From contig JAENZX010000006.1 of NCBI GenBank assembly GCA_016841045.1, positions 1 through 59,430 on the forward strand: 59,430 nucleotides of DNA, given 5' to 3'. Of the stretch, positions 12,254 through 19,434 are shown in pieces. Each line of letters begins with the position of its first letter. Position 1 is the stretch's first letter. This DNA is from Thermincola carboxydiphila. GTDB lineage: Bacteria > Bacillota > Thermincolia > Thermincolales > UBA2595. Below the pieces are notes generated by a model. That model did no database searches, was not told the DNA's origin, and saw only the letters and a list, made by a program, of their open reading frames with translations. The position numbers and the translations under genes were made by a program.

Positions 12254-12595
12254 ATGAGAATAAATGATATCACACCAAATGTCAGCAATCTGTTAAAAGA
12301 AAAAAATTCTGGGATTCAAACTCAGGGGCAGGATTTTAAACAAATTCTGGACAAGGCAGTGTCTTCCAAAGAGGATAAACAATTGCGGGAGGCTGCGACA
12401 CAGTTTGAAGCTTTGTTCATTTACCAGATGTTTGAGCGGCTGCGTGAGACCACCTCGGAGGGCGGGCTTGTACCCAAAAGCATGGGAGAAAAGATATTTC
12501 AGGGTATGCTGGACCAGGAAGTGAGCGCTAAGGCAGCCGAGACCAGCTCTCTAGGCTTGGCAGAATTGATATATAAACAACTTAAAGTAAAATAA
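12254..12595 (+). CDS. flgJ: Flagellar rod-binding protein, FlgJ N-terminal type
   Basis: Probably the rod cap/scaffold protein needed for rod assembly. The 113-residue protein contains only the rod-binding domain: LREAATQFEALFIYQMFERLRET (about residues 44-66), a GGLVPKSMGEKIFQGMLDQE block, and an SLGLAELIY C-terminus. The C-terminal peptidoglycan hydrolase domain of proteobacterial FlgJ is absent, which is usual in Firmicutes. Third gene of the flagellar trio, followed by a terminator. Confidence 0.88.
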   Translation: MRINDITPNVSNLLKEKNSGIQTQGQDFKQILDKAVSSKEDKQLREAATQFEALFIYQMFERLRETTSEGGLVPKSMGEKIFQGMLDQEVSAKAAETSSLGLAELIYKQLKVK

Positions 12596-12603
12596 ACACC
12601 AAT

Positions 12604-12637
12604 GGGCTAACTGACCGAGTCAGTATAGCCTATTTTT
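12604..12637 (+). terminator. Terminator after the flagellar trio
   Basis: GGGCTA-ACTGAC pairs with GTCAGT-ATAGCC around a CGA loop, followed by a run of Ts (12633-12637). It closes the flgF-flgG-flgJ group. Confidence 0.82.
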
Positions 12638-12768
12638 GTATAACGAATACTACCTGTGGGTGGTTCCTAGCCACCATAGCTGCAATCATATTAAAAGGTA
12701 ATTTGATTTGTATGAATCTTCCTTTGGCAGACTATAATATAAATGTTTCGCCAAAAGGAGGAATAAAA

Positions 12769-13737
12769 TTGAAACGCCAAAGTACAAAAACTAATATGAT
12801 ATTATCAAGTATCTTTCTTTTAGCTCTGCTAAGCGCTGTTATGTTATTTATCGGCCAGTCAGGCAGTTTAAATAAGCGAGATTTTTTGAACCTTGCTCAA
12901 TTAAAGGTTACCCAGGTTCCTCCCCTAAAAGGGCATTGGTTAAGAACTGCTAAAGATCCTTCTTATCCTGTGCCGCCTTTGGAAAAGAGCCAAACTGGGA
13001 AAAAGGTTCCCTTTCAGAATGTGATTCCAACTGTATTTACTCTGGAGGAAGCAAAGTCAGCTTTAAATCGTACTATTGATTTGATAAATGTCATGTATGT
13101 CTGGTCAGATGCTGACGAGTTGAAAGTTATTTCAGTTACCAGTTTCAATAAAGAGACAAAACAGGCAGCAATCATCGTCATACCATTATATACGGTGATT
13201 GATAATACTGGCACGGTTAATCTTCAAAATAATTATACAACAATTCAGGAGCTATATAAGAGCAAGGGTAGAGAAGGGGTTAGAACCTTTCTGGAACAAA
13301 AACTTGAGATTGAAATTCCAAATTTTGTGCAGGTCAATCAGAGTGCCCTGCAAAAGATCAGTGATATTATAGGCGCTTTAGAGGTTAACGGGTCTCAGAC
13401 AACTATGCTGGAAGCCTTTGAACAAACTGCGGCAGGCTTACGAACGGACGATCGCGAGGTAGTTCGGGCTGTGGCGGTCCAGGTGCTTAGACCGGGTATC
13501 ATTCTCGAAATTCCTAATTTAATTTATATTTTTACGCATGATATAGAAACAAACTTTTCTACACAGGAAATGATTAATGTGTTCTATATGAGCAGGCAAA
13601 TGGACCTTAAGCATATGAGGAAAACTGCCATGCCAGGCTATGAACACTTGGTTGCACCAGAGAAAAAATTTCTCTTTGTTTCCGAACAAGCCTGGAAAAA
13701 TGTAGTTTATGATATTACTCAGTCGTTTCCCTTGTAG
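12769..13737 (+). CDS. Degenerate LytR-CpsA-Psr (LCP)-like membrane protein
   Basis: A 322-residue protein with one N-terminal membrane helix (about residues 10-28) and an extracellular domain aligning by eye with LCP ligases: KETKQAAIIVIPLYTVID matches the canonical SIPRDT strand, LEIEIPNFVQVNQSALQKI matches GI-x-Y-V-x-V-F-GF, and the end matches the TN-S...PG tail. The catalytic Arg-Asp of SIPRDT is replaced by LYT and the SDT motif is missing, so wall-ligase activity is unlikely. I start at TTG 12769, with AGGAGG at 12756-12761; a TATAAT box at 12733-12738 lies inside any longer version. It neighbours an intact LCP gene at 15012. Confidence 0.7.
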   Translation: MKRQSTKTNMILSSIFLLALLSAVMLFIGQSGSLNKRDFLNLAQLKVTQVPPLKGHWLRTAKDPSYPVPPLEKSQTGKKVPFQNVIPTVFTLEEAKSALNRTIDLINVMYVWSDADELKVISVTSFNKETKQAAIIVIPLYTVIDNTGTVNLQNNYTTIQELYKSKGREGVRTFLEQKLEIEIPNFVQVNQSALQKISDIIGALEVNGSQTTMLEAFEQTAAGLRTDDREVVRAVAVQVLRPGIILEIPNLIYIFTHDIETNFSTQEMINVFYMSRQMDLKHMRKTAMPGYEHLVAPEKKFLFVSEQAWKNVVYDITQSFPL

Positions 13738-13776
13738 ATATAAATTAGGTCTACCAAACAGGAAGGCGCCTGTTTC

Positions 13777-13803
13777 GGCTGTCGACAAAGTTGGCAGCCT
13801 TTT
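13777..13803 (+). terminator. Terminator after the LCP-like gene
   Basis: GGCTGTCGAC (13777-13786) pairs with GTTGGCAGCC (13790-13799) around AAA with G-T pairs, followed by TTTT. A second small stem AACAGG/CCTGTT lies just upstream. Confidence 0.7.
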
Positions 13804-13836
13804 CACATTTTTTTATACATAAAAAGGGAAGAATGA

Positions 13837-13878
13837 CCTCTCTATCGAAATCATAGTACATCATAGATAGGAGGTACT
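13837..13878 (+). promoter_or_regulatory. Hairpin masking the ribosome site of the next gene
   Basis: CCTC-T-CTATC (13837-13846) pairs with GATAG-GAGG (13866-13874), covering the AGGAGG site at 13869-13874. A competing pair AGTAC (13855-13859)/GTACT (13874-13878) would leave the site in a loop. The two folds exclude each other, suggesting translational control. Confidence 0.4.
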
Positions 13879-13881
13879 TTT

Positions 13882-14103
13882 ATGTCAGGGAAGAAATTTT
13901 TTCTTGCTGCAGCAGTATTGTTTTTGACACTCACCGGATTTGTTTTGGGAAATGTCGTAAACGCAGCTGCCGGCTCACCAGGCTCTCAGGATGATCCGTT
14001 GGTTACCAAAAGCTATATTGACAGTGAAGTATCAAAGCTTCAGGAACAAATTGACGGACTTAAAACTGAAGTTGAAAAACTAAAATCAAAGCAGGGGATA
14101 TAA
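13882..14103 (+). CDS. Small secreted coiled-coil protein
   Basis: A 73-residue protein of unknown function. It has a signal peptide (KK n-region, hydrophobic 6-22, likely cleavage after NAAA or nearby), a short GSPGSQDDPLVTKSYID motif, and a C-terminal heptad coil (SEVSKLQEQIDGLKTEVEKL). The motif and coil are repeated in altered form in the next protein (APGSSTNPVISRSYADKV, then LREQVASLSEEI), so the two are likely duplicates, one without SLH domains. The stop and the next start overlap as TAATG, so they are translationally coupled. It probably partners or modulates the SLH protein. Confidence 0.75.
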   Translation: MSGKKFFLAAAVLFLTLTGFVLGNVVNAAAGSPGSQDDPLVTKSYIDSEVSKLQEQIDGLKTEVEKLKSKQGI

Positions 14104-14855
14104 TGAGATTAAAAATGAAGGTTTACTTTTTTATACTACCAGTCCTGGTTGGCTTTTTTGCCGCCCAACTGGTAAATGCTGATTACGGGGCACCTGGAAG
14201 CAGCACCAACCCGGTCATTTCCCGGAGTTATGCCGACAAAGTATTGGGGCCCTTGAGAGAGCAGGTTGCTTCTCTTTCTGAGGAAATTACTGTTCTACAG
14301 CAGCAGTCGGTTGTTAAACCTTTTGATGATGTTCCGGCAACCCACTGGGCTTACGACAGTATAATGTTCATGGTGGACAAAGGGATATTAAAAGGTACCG
14401 GTCCCGGTTACTTTAGTCCGGATAGACCGGCTCGTCGCAGCGAATTTGCTGTAATAATGGTTAAAGCTTTAAATTTACCTGTTGAAAATACAGAACTGAA
14501 TTTTAAGGATGTTCAGACCAAGCACTGGGCTTACAGCTTTATAGCTGCTGCTCAAAAGGCCGGTCTCATGTCGGGTTATCCGGATGGAACCTTTAAGCCT
14601 GATAAGGAAGTAACCCGGGGCGAAATGGCAGTCATTCTAGTGAGGGCTTTTGGCCTTGAAAAGACAGGAACGGCGACAGAATTCAGTGACGTTCCAAGTG
14701 ATTATTGGGCCGCTGAAGCGATTCTGACGCTGGCTGATAACAAGATCACCAAAGGTTATGAAGATAGAACCTTTAGGCCCTCTCTACCGGTCAGGCGATC
14801 AGAAGCAGCTATCTTTTTGGCCAAATCGATTGATCCGTCACGCAGGGAAAATTAA
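14103..14855 (+). CDS. Secreted protein with three SLH domains
   Basis: A 250-residue exported wall-anchored protein. After a signal peptide (residues 1-21) come a short coil like that of its neighbour and three SLH domains: FDDVPATHWAYDSI (about 75-125), FKDVQTKHWAYSFI (137-185) and FSDVPSDYWAAEAI (198-245). The TRGE/TRSE-type positions read RRSE, TRGE and RRSE. SLH trimers bind pyruvylated secondary cell-wall polymer, and csaB lies two genes on. No catalytic domain is present, so it probably acts as a surface adaptor. The downstream terminator ends this two-gene unit. Confidence 0.88.
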   Translation: MRLKMKVYFFILPVLVGFFAAQLVNADYGAPGSSTNPVISRSYADKVLGPLREQVASLSEEITVLQQQSVVKPFDDVPATHWAYDSIMFMVDKGILKGTGPGYFSPDRPARRSEFAVIMVKALNLPVENTELNFKDVQTKHWAYSFIAAAQKAGLMSGYPDGTFKPDKEVTRGEMAVILVRAFGLEKTGTATEFSDVPSDYWAAEAILTLADNKITKGYEDRTFRPSLPVRRSEAAIFLAKSIDPSRREN

Positions 14856-14900
14856 AAGCCTCGGCAGTTGGCATATGCCACTGTCGAGGTTTTCTTTTTA
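14855..14900 (+). terminator. Terminator after the SLH protein
   Basis: CCTCGGCAGTTGGCATATGCCACTGTCGAGG forms a nearly perfect stem over 14859-14889, preceded by AAAA and followed by TTTTCTTTTT. Confidence 0.88.
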
Positions 14901-15011
14901 TAAAAAAGGAAACCGGCAGATCCTGACGAATATCTACAAGATATGCCGCAATTTGCCCGGCCTACTGCGTTAAGTCTAATCTGGGGTGTGCCCATACATA
15001 GGAGTATACAA

Positions 15012-16376
15012 ATGTCTGACTTTAGAAACTTTAACCAGGATTACTTTCCCAATGATACAAGGGTTCACAAGCTCAAAATAAAAAGAGCCCGAAAGGGGCG
15101 CTTTTTTAGAATGTCATTGATGCTGCTTGCGGTTCTCGGTACGTTGTTGTACGGCGCTTTTGTATATGCCGACGACCTCTGGGTTCTCGTTGCAGATAGA
15201 TACTTCAGTGATCGCCTGAGCTCGGTATCCGGTTCTGAGATGCCCTCCGAAGACGGAGGGAAATGGTTAAATGTGATGTTGGCGGGGGTAGACCAGAGAA
15301 AAAATGAACCCTCCCGTTCGGACACACTTATGGTGGCTATGCTGAATTTAAAAGAAAAATCTATCCAGGTGATTTCTATCCCTAGGGATACTCGTGTTAG
15401 AATAGAAGGCATTAGCTACAAGACAAGAATTAATCATTCACACTCCCTCGGAGGTGTGGATTTAACACGAAAGACGGTTGAAGAGCTGCTGGGGATACCA
15501 ATACATAATTATGTGGAGACCAATTTTGAGGGTTTTAAAAATATTATTGATGATTTAGGCGGAGTAGACCTTGAGGTAGAGAAGAGAATGTATTATCCTG
15601 CTGAAGGCATTAATCTGCGAAAAGGATTTCAGCATCTTGACGGGGAGGATGCTCTCGGATACGTAAGGTTTAGAAGCGACGGTAAAGGAGATTTGCCCAG
15701 AATTAAGCGCCAGCATAAGTTTTTAAGTGCGCTGTCTGAACAGGTTCTTCGGCCAAAAACACTTCTTAAGCTGCCCAAAATAGTTGGTGAGCTTCATAAT
15801 AATATTAATACTGATATGTCAGTTAAGGATATGTTGGTGCTGTCAGGTGAATTCAAAAACGTGAAGTCAGAGAATGTTAGATTTACTGATATACCTGGTG
15901 CACCCAAGTACGTTAATGGAGCTAGTTATTATGTCGTTGACCCGGACAAGCTTAAAATATTTATGGAAGAAGTTCTTGCAGGAAGGGACCCGGAAGCCGA
16001 CCCCAAAAAATATGAAGCAATTGATAAAGGTAAGGAGGATACATCCACTGATAAAAAGGATGTATCACGTGCCACGAAAAAAGGAAAAGTAAATATAGAA
16101 GTATATTCTGATAAAAATAATAAGGCTGCTCAAGAAACAAAGAAAAAAACGTCTGATAGTGAAAACGGAAAACCTTCCACAAAGGATTCAGAAGAAGACC
16201 GTCAGGAAAAACCACCAGGCGGGGATGCAGAAAATCCATTAGAAAAGTCCCGCGAAGAAACGGGTGACATACCTGATGATGATTCCCAGACAGCCACTGA
16301 AAACAATCCACAGGATCAAACGGATGAGAATACTGGGAATCAGGGTGAAATAGAAGATGGAAACCTTGAACAGTAA
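15012..16376 (+). CDS. LytR-CpsA-Psr family wall-polymer ligase
   Basis: Membrane enzyme that transfers undecaprenyl-linked polymers onto peptidoglycan. The 454-residue protein has a basic N-terminus, a membrane helix (about residues 35-55), and a complete LCP domain: LAGVDQRKNEPSRSDTLMVA, VISIPRDTRVRI, KTRINHSHSLGG, YVETNFEGFKNIIDDLGGVD, and LGYVRFRSDGKGDLPRIKRQ, which contain the conserved Asp and Arg residues. The last ~115 residues are a hydrophilic, acidic, low-complexity tail, unusual for the family. The start at 15012 has GGAG seven bases upstream; longer in-frame starts lack one. It lies 26 bases before csaB, so it probably attaches the polymer that CsaB pyruvylates. Confidence 0.93.
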   Translation: MSDFRNFNQDYFPNDTRVHKLKIKRARKGRFFRMSLMLLAVLGTLLYGAFVYADDLWVLVADRYFSDRLSSVSGSEMPSEDGGKWLNVMLAGVDQRKNEPSRSDTLMVAMLNLKEKSIQVISIPRDTRVRIEGISYKTRINHSHSLGGVDLTRKTVEELLGIPIHNYVETNFEGFKNIIDDLGGVDLEVEKRMYYPAEGINLRKGFQHLDGEDALGYVRFRSDGKGDLPRIKRQHKFLSALSEQVLRPKTLLKLPKIVGELHNNINTDMSVKDMLVLSGEFKNVKSENVRFTDIPGAPKYVNGASYYVVDPDKLKIFMEEVLAGRDPEADPKKYEAIDKGKEDTSTDKKDVSRATKKGKVNIEVYSDKNNKAAQETKKKTSDSENGKPSTKDSEEDRQEKPPGGDAENPLEKSREETGDIPDDDSQTATENNPQDQTDENTGNQGEIEDGNLEQ

Positions 16377-16402
16377 ACCAGGCGGGAAAGGGTACATAAT
16401 CA

Positions 16403-17503
16403 ATGAAAACTGTTGTGATTTCTGGTTATTACGGTTTTGAAAACCTGGGTGATGAAGCTCTGCTTGCTTCAATCATATATGCTCTAAGGGAAAAAGTCCC
16501 TGGGCTGAATATAGTTGTTTTGTCGGCAAAACCCGAAAAAACCTGTTCCCTTTACGATGTGGAAGCTGTGGATAGGTGGAATCCGCTTGCCGTAGTAAAA
16601 ACTCTTAAGTCTGCTGACCTGTTGATTAGTGGTGGCGGCAGTCTGCTGCAGGATGTTACTGGGCCCATGACAATCCCATATTATCTAGGCATTATCTGGC
16701 TTGCTAAAATGCTAGGCAAGCCGGTGATGGTGTATGCACAGGGCATAGGTCCTATAAATGGTAGTTTTGGCAGATTGTTAGTCAGATGGATTATTAATAG
16801 AACAGATTTTATTACACTGAGAGATATCGCGTCATCACGGCTGCTTCAAGAAATAGGGATATATCGCCCTCCTGTAGAGGTAACTGCTGACCCTGTCTTT
16901 GGCTGGTATGCAGGTGGACAGGAACCATCTTCTAATGCAAAGCCAAGGGTGGGGATATTTGTGCGGGAATGGAAAGGGATTCTCGCCTATAAAAAAGCTG
17001 TGGCAGGTCTCGCCGACTACTTATTTGATAATGGGCGGGAGGTTGCTTTTATACCCATGCAGTTCCCCGCTGATACTGCTCCCATTCATGAAATAGCAGG
17101 TATGATGAAACATAGACCTGTAATTATTGAACAGGAGCTGGATTTCCGCCGGTTGACCGGCCTTGTGGGTGAAATGGAACTTGTCATTGGTATGAGGCTT
17201 CATGCTTTGATAATTGCCACCCTCTGTGGAGTACCGTCAGTAGGACTAAGTTACGACCCCAAGGTTTCAGAATTCCTGGACAGTGTAGAGCAGCCGGATT
17301 TTGATGATCTTGAAAATGTAACTGCTGCAGAGTTAATAAAGAAGATTGATGAAGTAATAATAAATAAGGAATTAATTAGAAGCAAACTGAATAATTTAAG
17401 GACGGAGCTAAGAAAAAAGGCAATTCGAAATAGTGAAATAGCGGTAGAGCTTTTGGGGCTGAAAGAATGTTCACGAAATGGACACAAAGATGTATTACAA
17501 TAG
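16403..17503 (+). CDS. csaB: Polysaccharide pyruvyl transferase CsaB
   Basis: Adds a pyruvyl ketal to the secondary cell-wall polymer, making the ligand for SLH domains. The 366-residue protein begins with the family signature ISGYYGFENLGDEALLASI, has DLLISGGGSLLQDVTG near residue 73, VYAQGIGPING near 110, and the C-terminal GMRLHALIIATLCGVPSVGLSYDPKV block containing the conserved His. It is flanked on both sides by SLH-protein and LCP genes. It is clearly closer to CsaB than the second pyruvyl-transferase-family protein at 49739. Confidence 0.94.
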   Translation: MKTVVISGYYGFENLGDEALLASIIYALREKVPGLNIVVLSAKPEKTCSLYDVEAVDRWNPLAVVKTLKSADLLISGGGSLLQDVTGPMTIPYYLGIIWLAKMLGKPVMVYAQGIGPINGSFGRLLVRWIINRTDFITLRDIASSRLLQEIGIYRPPVEVTADPVFGWYAGGQEPSSNAKPRVGIFVREWKGILAYKKAVAGLADYLFDNGREVAFIPMQFPADTAPIHEIAGMMKHRPVIIEQELDFRRLTGLVGEMELVIGMRLHALIIATLCGVPSVGLSYDPKVSEFLDSVEQPDFDDLENVTAAELIKKIDEVIINKELIRSKLNNLRTELRKKAIRNSEIAVELLGLKECSRNGHKDVLQ

Positions 17504-17648
17504 ATTATGCCTTCTTGGGGCTAATTGCCACCTAGAGCGGCAAGGGTTTTGGAAAATTATGGTTGGTTGGACTACCCCCAAAAACTGCTTGGTGGATTCG
17601 ATACCTATAAGAGCAGAACAGAGTGAAATTAGAAATGGGGGTCTCCGG

Positions 17649-18956
17649 GTGAAGGGCAGAAAGATGGTGACCATCACTGCAATTTGGCTAATTGCAGCGT
17701 TTTTATTTACATCAGGTTTTACTTTTATATCATTAAAGTCAGCCACAGTTGGCAGTACAGATTCAAAAAATCTTTTACTGCCGCTAACAGATATTAAAGG
17801 ACATTGGGCTGAAGCAGGTATAATGGAAATGTATGCGAGAGGTGTTATGATTGGTTACCGGGATGGATCCTTTAGGCCCAAAAAACAGTTAACCTATCTC
17901 GATGGCATAGTTATGCTTGATAAAATGTTATGGGGTGAACCACCCAAAAGTGATTTTGAAACAAGCGGCTATTTAAAGGATGAGTTTAAGATTCCTGAGT
18001 GGGCTGTTGGATATATCGCATCAGCTTTAAGACATCAGATAATTTATTACAGTGATTTGCAAAAGGTTGCTCAGGCTCAACCCCTGACCCGTCAGGAAAT
18101 TGCGGTTTTTATTATAAGAGCGTTGGAGCTAACCGGCAAAACAGATGCCGAAAAAGAACTAAGGCTTCCTTTTAATGATGCCAAAGAAATTCCTGATCAA
18201 TTGAAGGGATATGTTTCCCTGGTAAACGAACTTGGAATTATGACAGGTTTTCCTAATGGTGATTTTAAGGGAAATAGAACGGTTTCCAGGGCGGAAATGG
18301 CTAAAATTCTTAACAATATAGCTGATTTTGTTTCTTACCTTAAGATGGATGAAGTTAGCGGTTTCATAAAGTCATTGGCCAATTCTGAAGGTGCGATAAC
18401 ATTAACAACCAGTAGTGGAAAAGAGGTCAGGATTGTACTGTCTGACAAGTATTTTATTTATCTCGATAATAAAGCTGCTACCACTGAAAAACTTAAACCA
18501 GGTATGTACCTCAGAGTTATTACTTCAACTTCCAGGAGAACCACCGTACTTCTTGCCCAAAGAGTAAACCCGGATGAAGGAACGCCGGTAATGTTTGAGC
18601 AGGTCTTAACTTTGCCTTCCGCTGATATTCTGAACTGGGTAGAAGAAAATAAAGTTAAAGAGAGTTATTCTGTTAAGACAATTGAAGAAAAGTTATACCT
18701 GTTGGCTGCCCGGGGCGAAAAAATGACTGGGGGCTATAAGATTACCATTCGTAAGATATTTGCTGCAAGAAATAAAAATGGGGGACTGGATTACACGGTT
18801 TTTGTTTTGCGTTCCGACCCTGGTCGTGACAGCATCGTTAACCAGGTAATTTCCTACCCTTACAGCCTTGTGCGGTTTGACAAATCTGGTGAAACTGTAA
18901 ATTCAATAATTTTCTTAGATGAACTTAACAGGGTTTTAGAGGAGATAAAGTTATAA
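17649..18956 (+). CDS. SLH-domain surface protein with unknown C-terminal domain
   Basis: A 435-residue exported protein. I choose GTG 17649, which gives a KGRK n-region followed by a hydrophobic segment, with GGGGG eight bases upstream; ATG 17664 is the alternative. After the signal or anchor come three SLH-like repeats: LTDIKGHWAEAGIMEMYARG, a degenerate one around EWAVGYIASALRHQIIYYS, and DQLKGYVSLVNELGIMTGF. The remaining ~250 residues are beta-rich (ITLTTSSGKEVRIVLSDKYF and similar) and not recognised. It follows csaB by 145 bases; that gap contains a TTGCC/GGCAA stem and no gene I can support. Confidence 0.85.
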   Translation: MKGRKMVTITAIWLIAAFLFTSGFTFISLKSATVGSTDSKNLLLPLTDIKGHWAEAGIMEMYARGVMIGYRDGSFRPKKQLTYLDGIVMLDKMLWGEPPKSDFETSGYLKDEFKIPEWAVGYIASALRHQIIYYSDLQKVAQAQPLTRQEIAVFIIRALELTGKTDAEKELRLPFNDAKEIPDQLKGYVSLVNELGIMTGFPNGDFKGNRTVSRAEMAKILNNIADFVSYLKMDEVSGFIKSLANSEGAITLTTSSGKEVRIVLSDKYFIYLDNKAATTEKLKPGMYLRVITSTSRRTTVLLAQRVNPDEGTPVMFEQVLTLPSADILNWVEENKVKESYSVKTIEEKLYLLAARGEKMTGGYKITIRKIFAARNKNGGLDYTVFVLRSDPGRDSIVNQVISYPYSLVRFDKSGETVNSIIFLDELNRVLEEIKL

Positions 18957-19100
18957 TTGCTTTGAAAAAATATTTACAAATTTTTTAAAATATTTTTTAA
19001 CTTACCCCAGTAAAACAAAAATTGACTTCGAATTACTATGAATGTAGTGACGGGCACACAATTTTATTAAATCACCTAAATATTGGTTAATAGAAAACGG

Positions 19101-19130
19101 TTGACTAGCTGGTCAATGTTTCGGTATAAT
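19101..19130 (+). promoter_or_regulatory. Strong sigma-A promoter of the S-layer gene
   Basis: TTGACT (19101-19106) and TATAAT (19125-19130) are separated by 18 bases. Transcription would start near 19137, giving a leader of about 300 bases before the S-layer ATG. Confidence 0.75.
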
Positions 19131-19434
19131 TATTTCAGGTTTGTGCCACAATCATCCTTTTCAGGTAAACCCAAGGAAAAGTCGGTACACTAATCCAATC
19201 GAAGTAAACCAATCCAAGTTGAATCAAAAAAATTTCCAGACATGCAGGAAAACATATCCAATACGTTGAATGTCAGAAGGATATCCAAAATCGATTTATG
19301 TTTCTAAAGGTAAAAACCTTTAGTGTTATGGGTTCATATATACCATTGAAGGGGGGGAGCGCCCGAACAATAAGACGTAGTTTATTCACAACAGAGGAGA
19401 AACACCAAAAATTTTTAAGGGGGATTTAAAAACA
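19131..19434 (+). other. Long untranslated leader of the S-layer gene
   Basis: No credible gene is present between 18957 and 19434. The upstream part (18957-19100) is very AT-rich and may act as an UP-like or spacer region. The leader contains a stem CTAAAGG/CCTTTAG (19304-19323) and a G-rich patch GAAGGGGGGGAGCGCCC (from about 19349), then an AAGGGGG ribosome site about 11 bases before the ATG. Long stable leaders are common for abundant S-layer mRNAs; that this one stabilises the message is inference. Confidence 0.5.

Noticed and set aside
17504-17648. Possible riboswitch or small gene between csaB and the SLH gene
   Set aside because: Only a 5-bp stem is visible; no known motif, and the in-frame upstream extension of the SLH protein has no signal-peptide character.
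19022-19050. A second S-layer promoter (TTGACT then TAGTGA)
   Set aside because: The -35 box is good but the -10 element is poor at the required spacing; the downstream promoter is far better.
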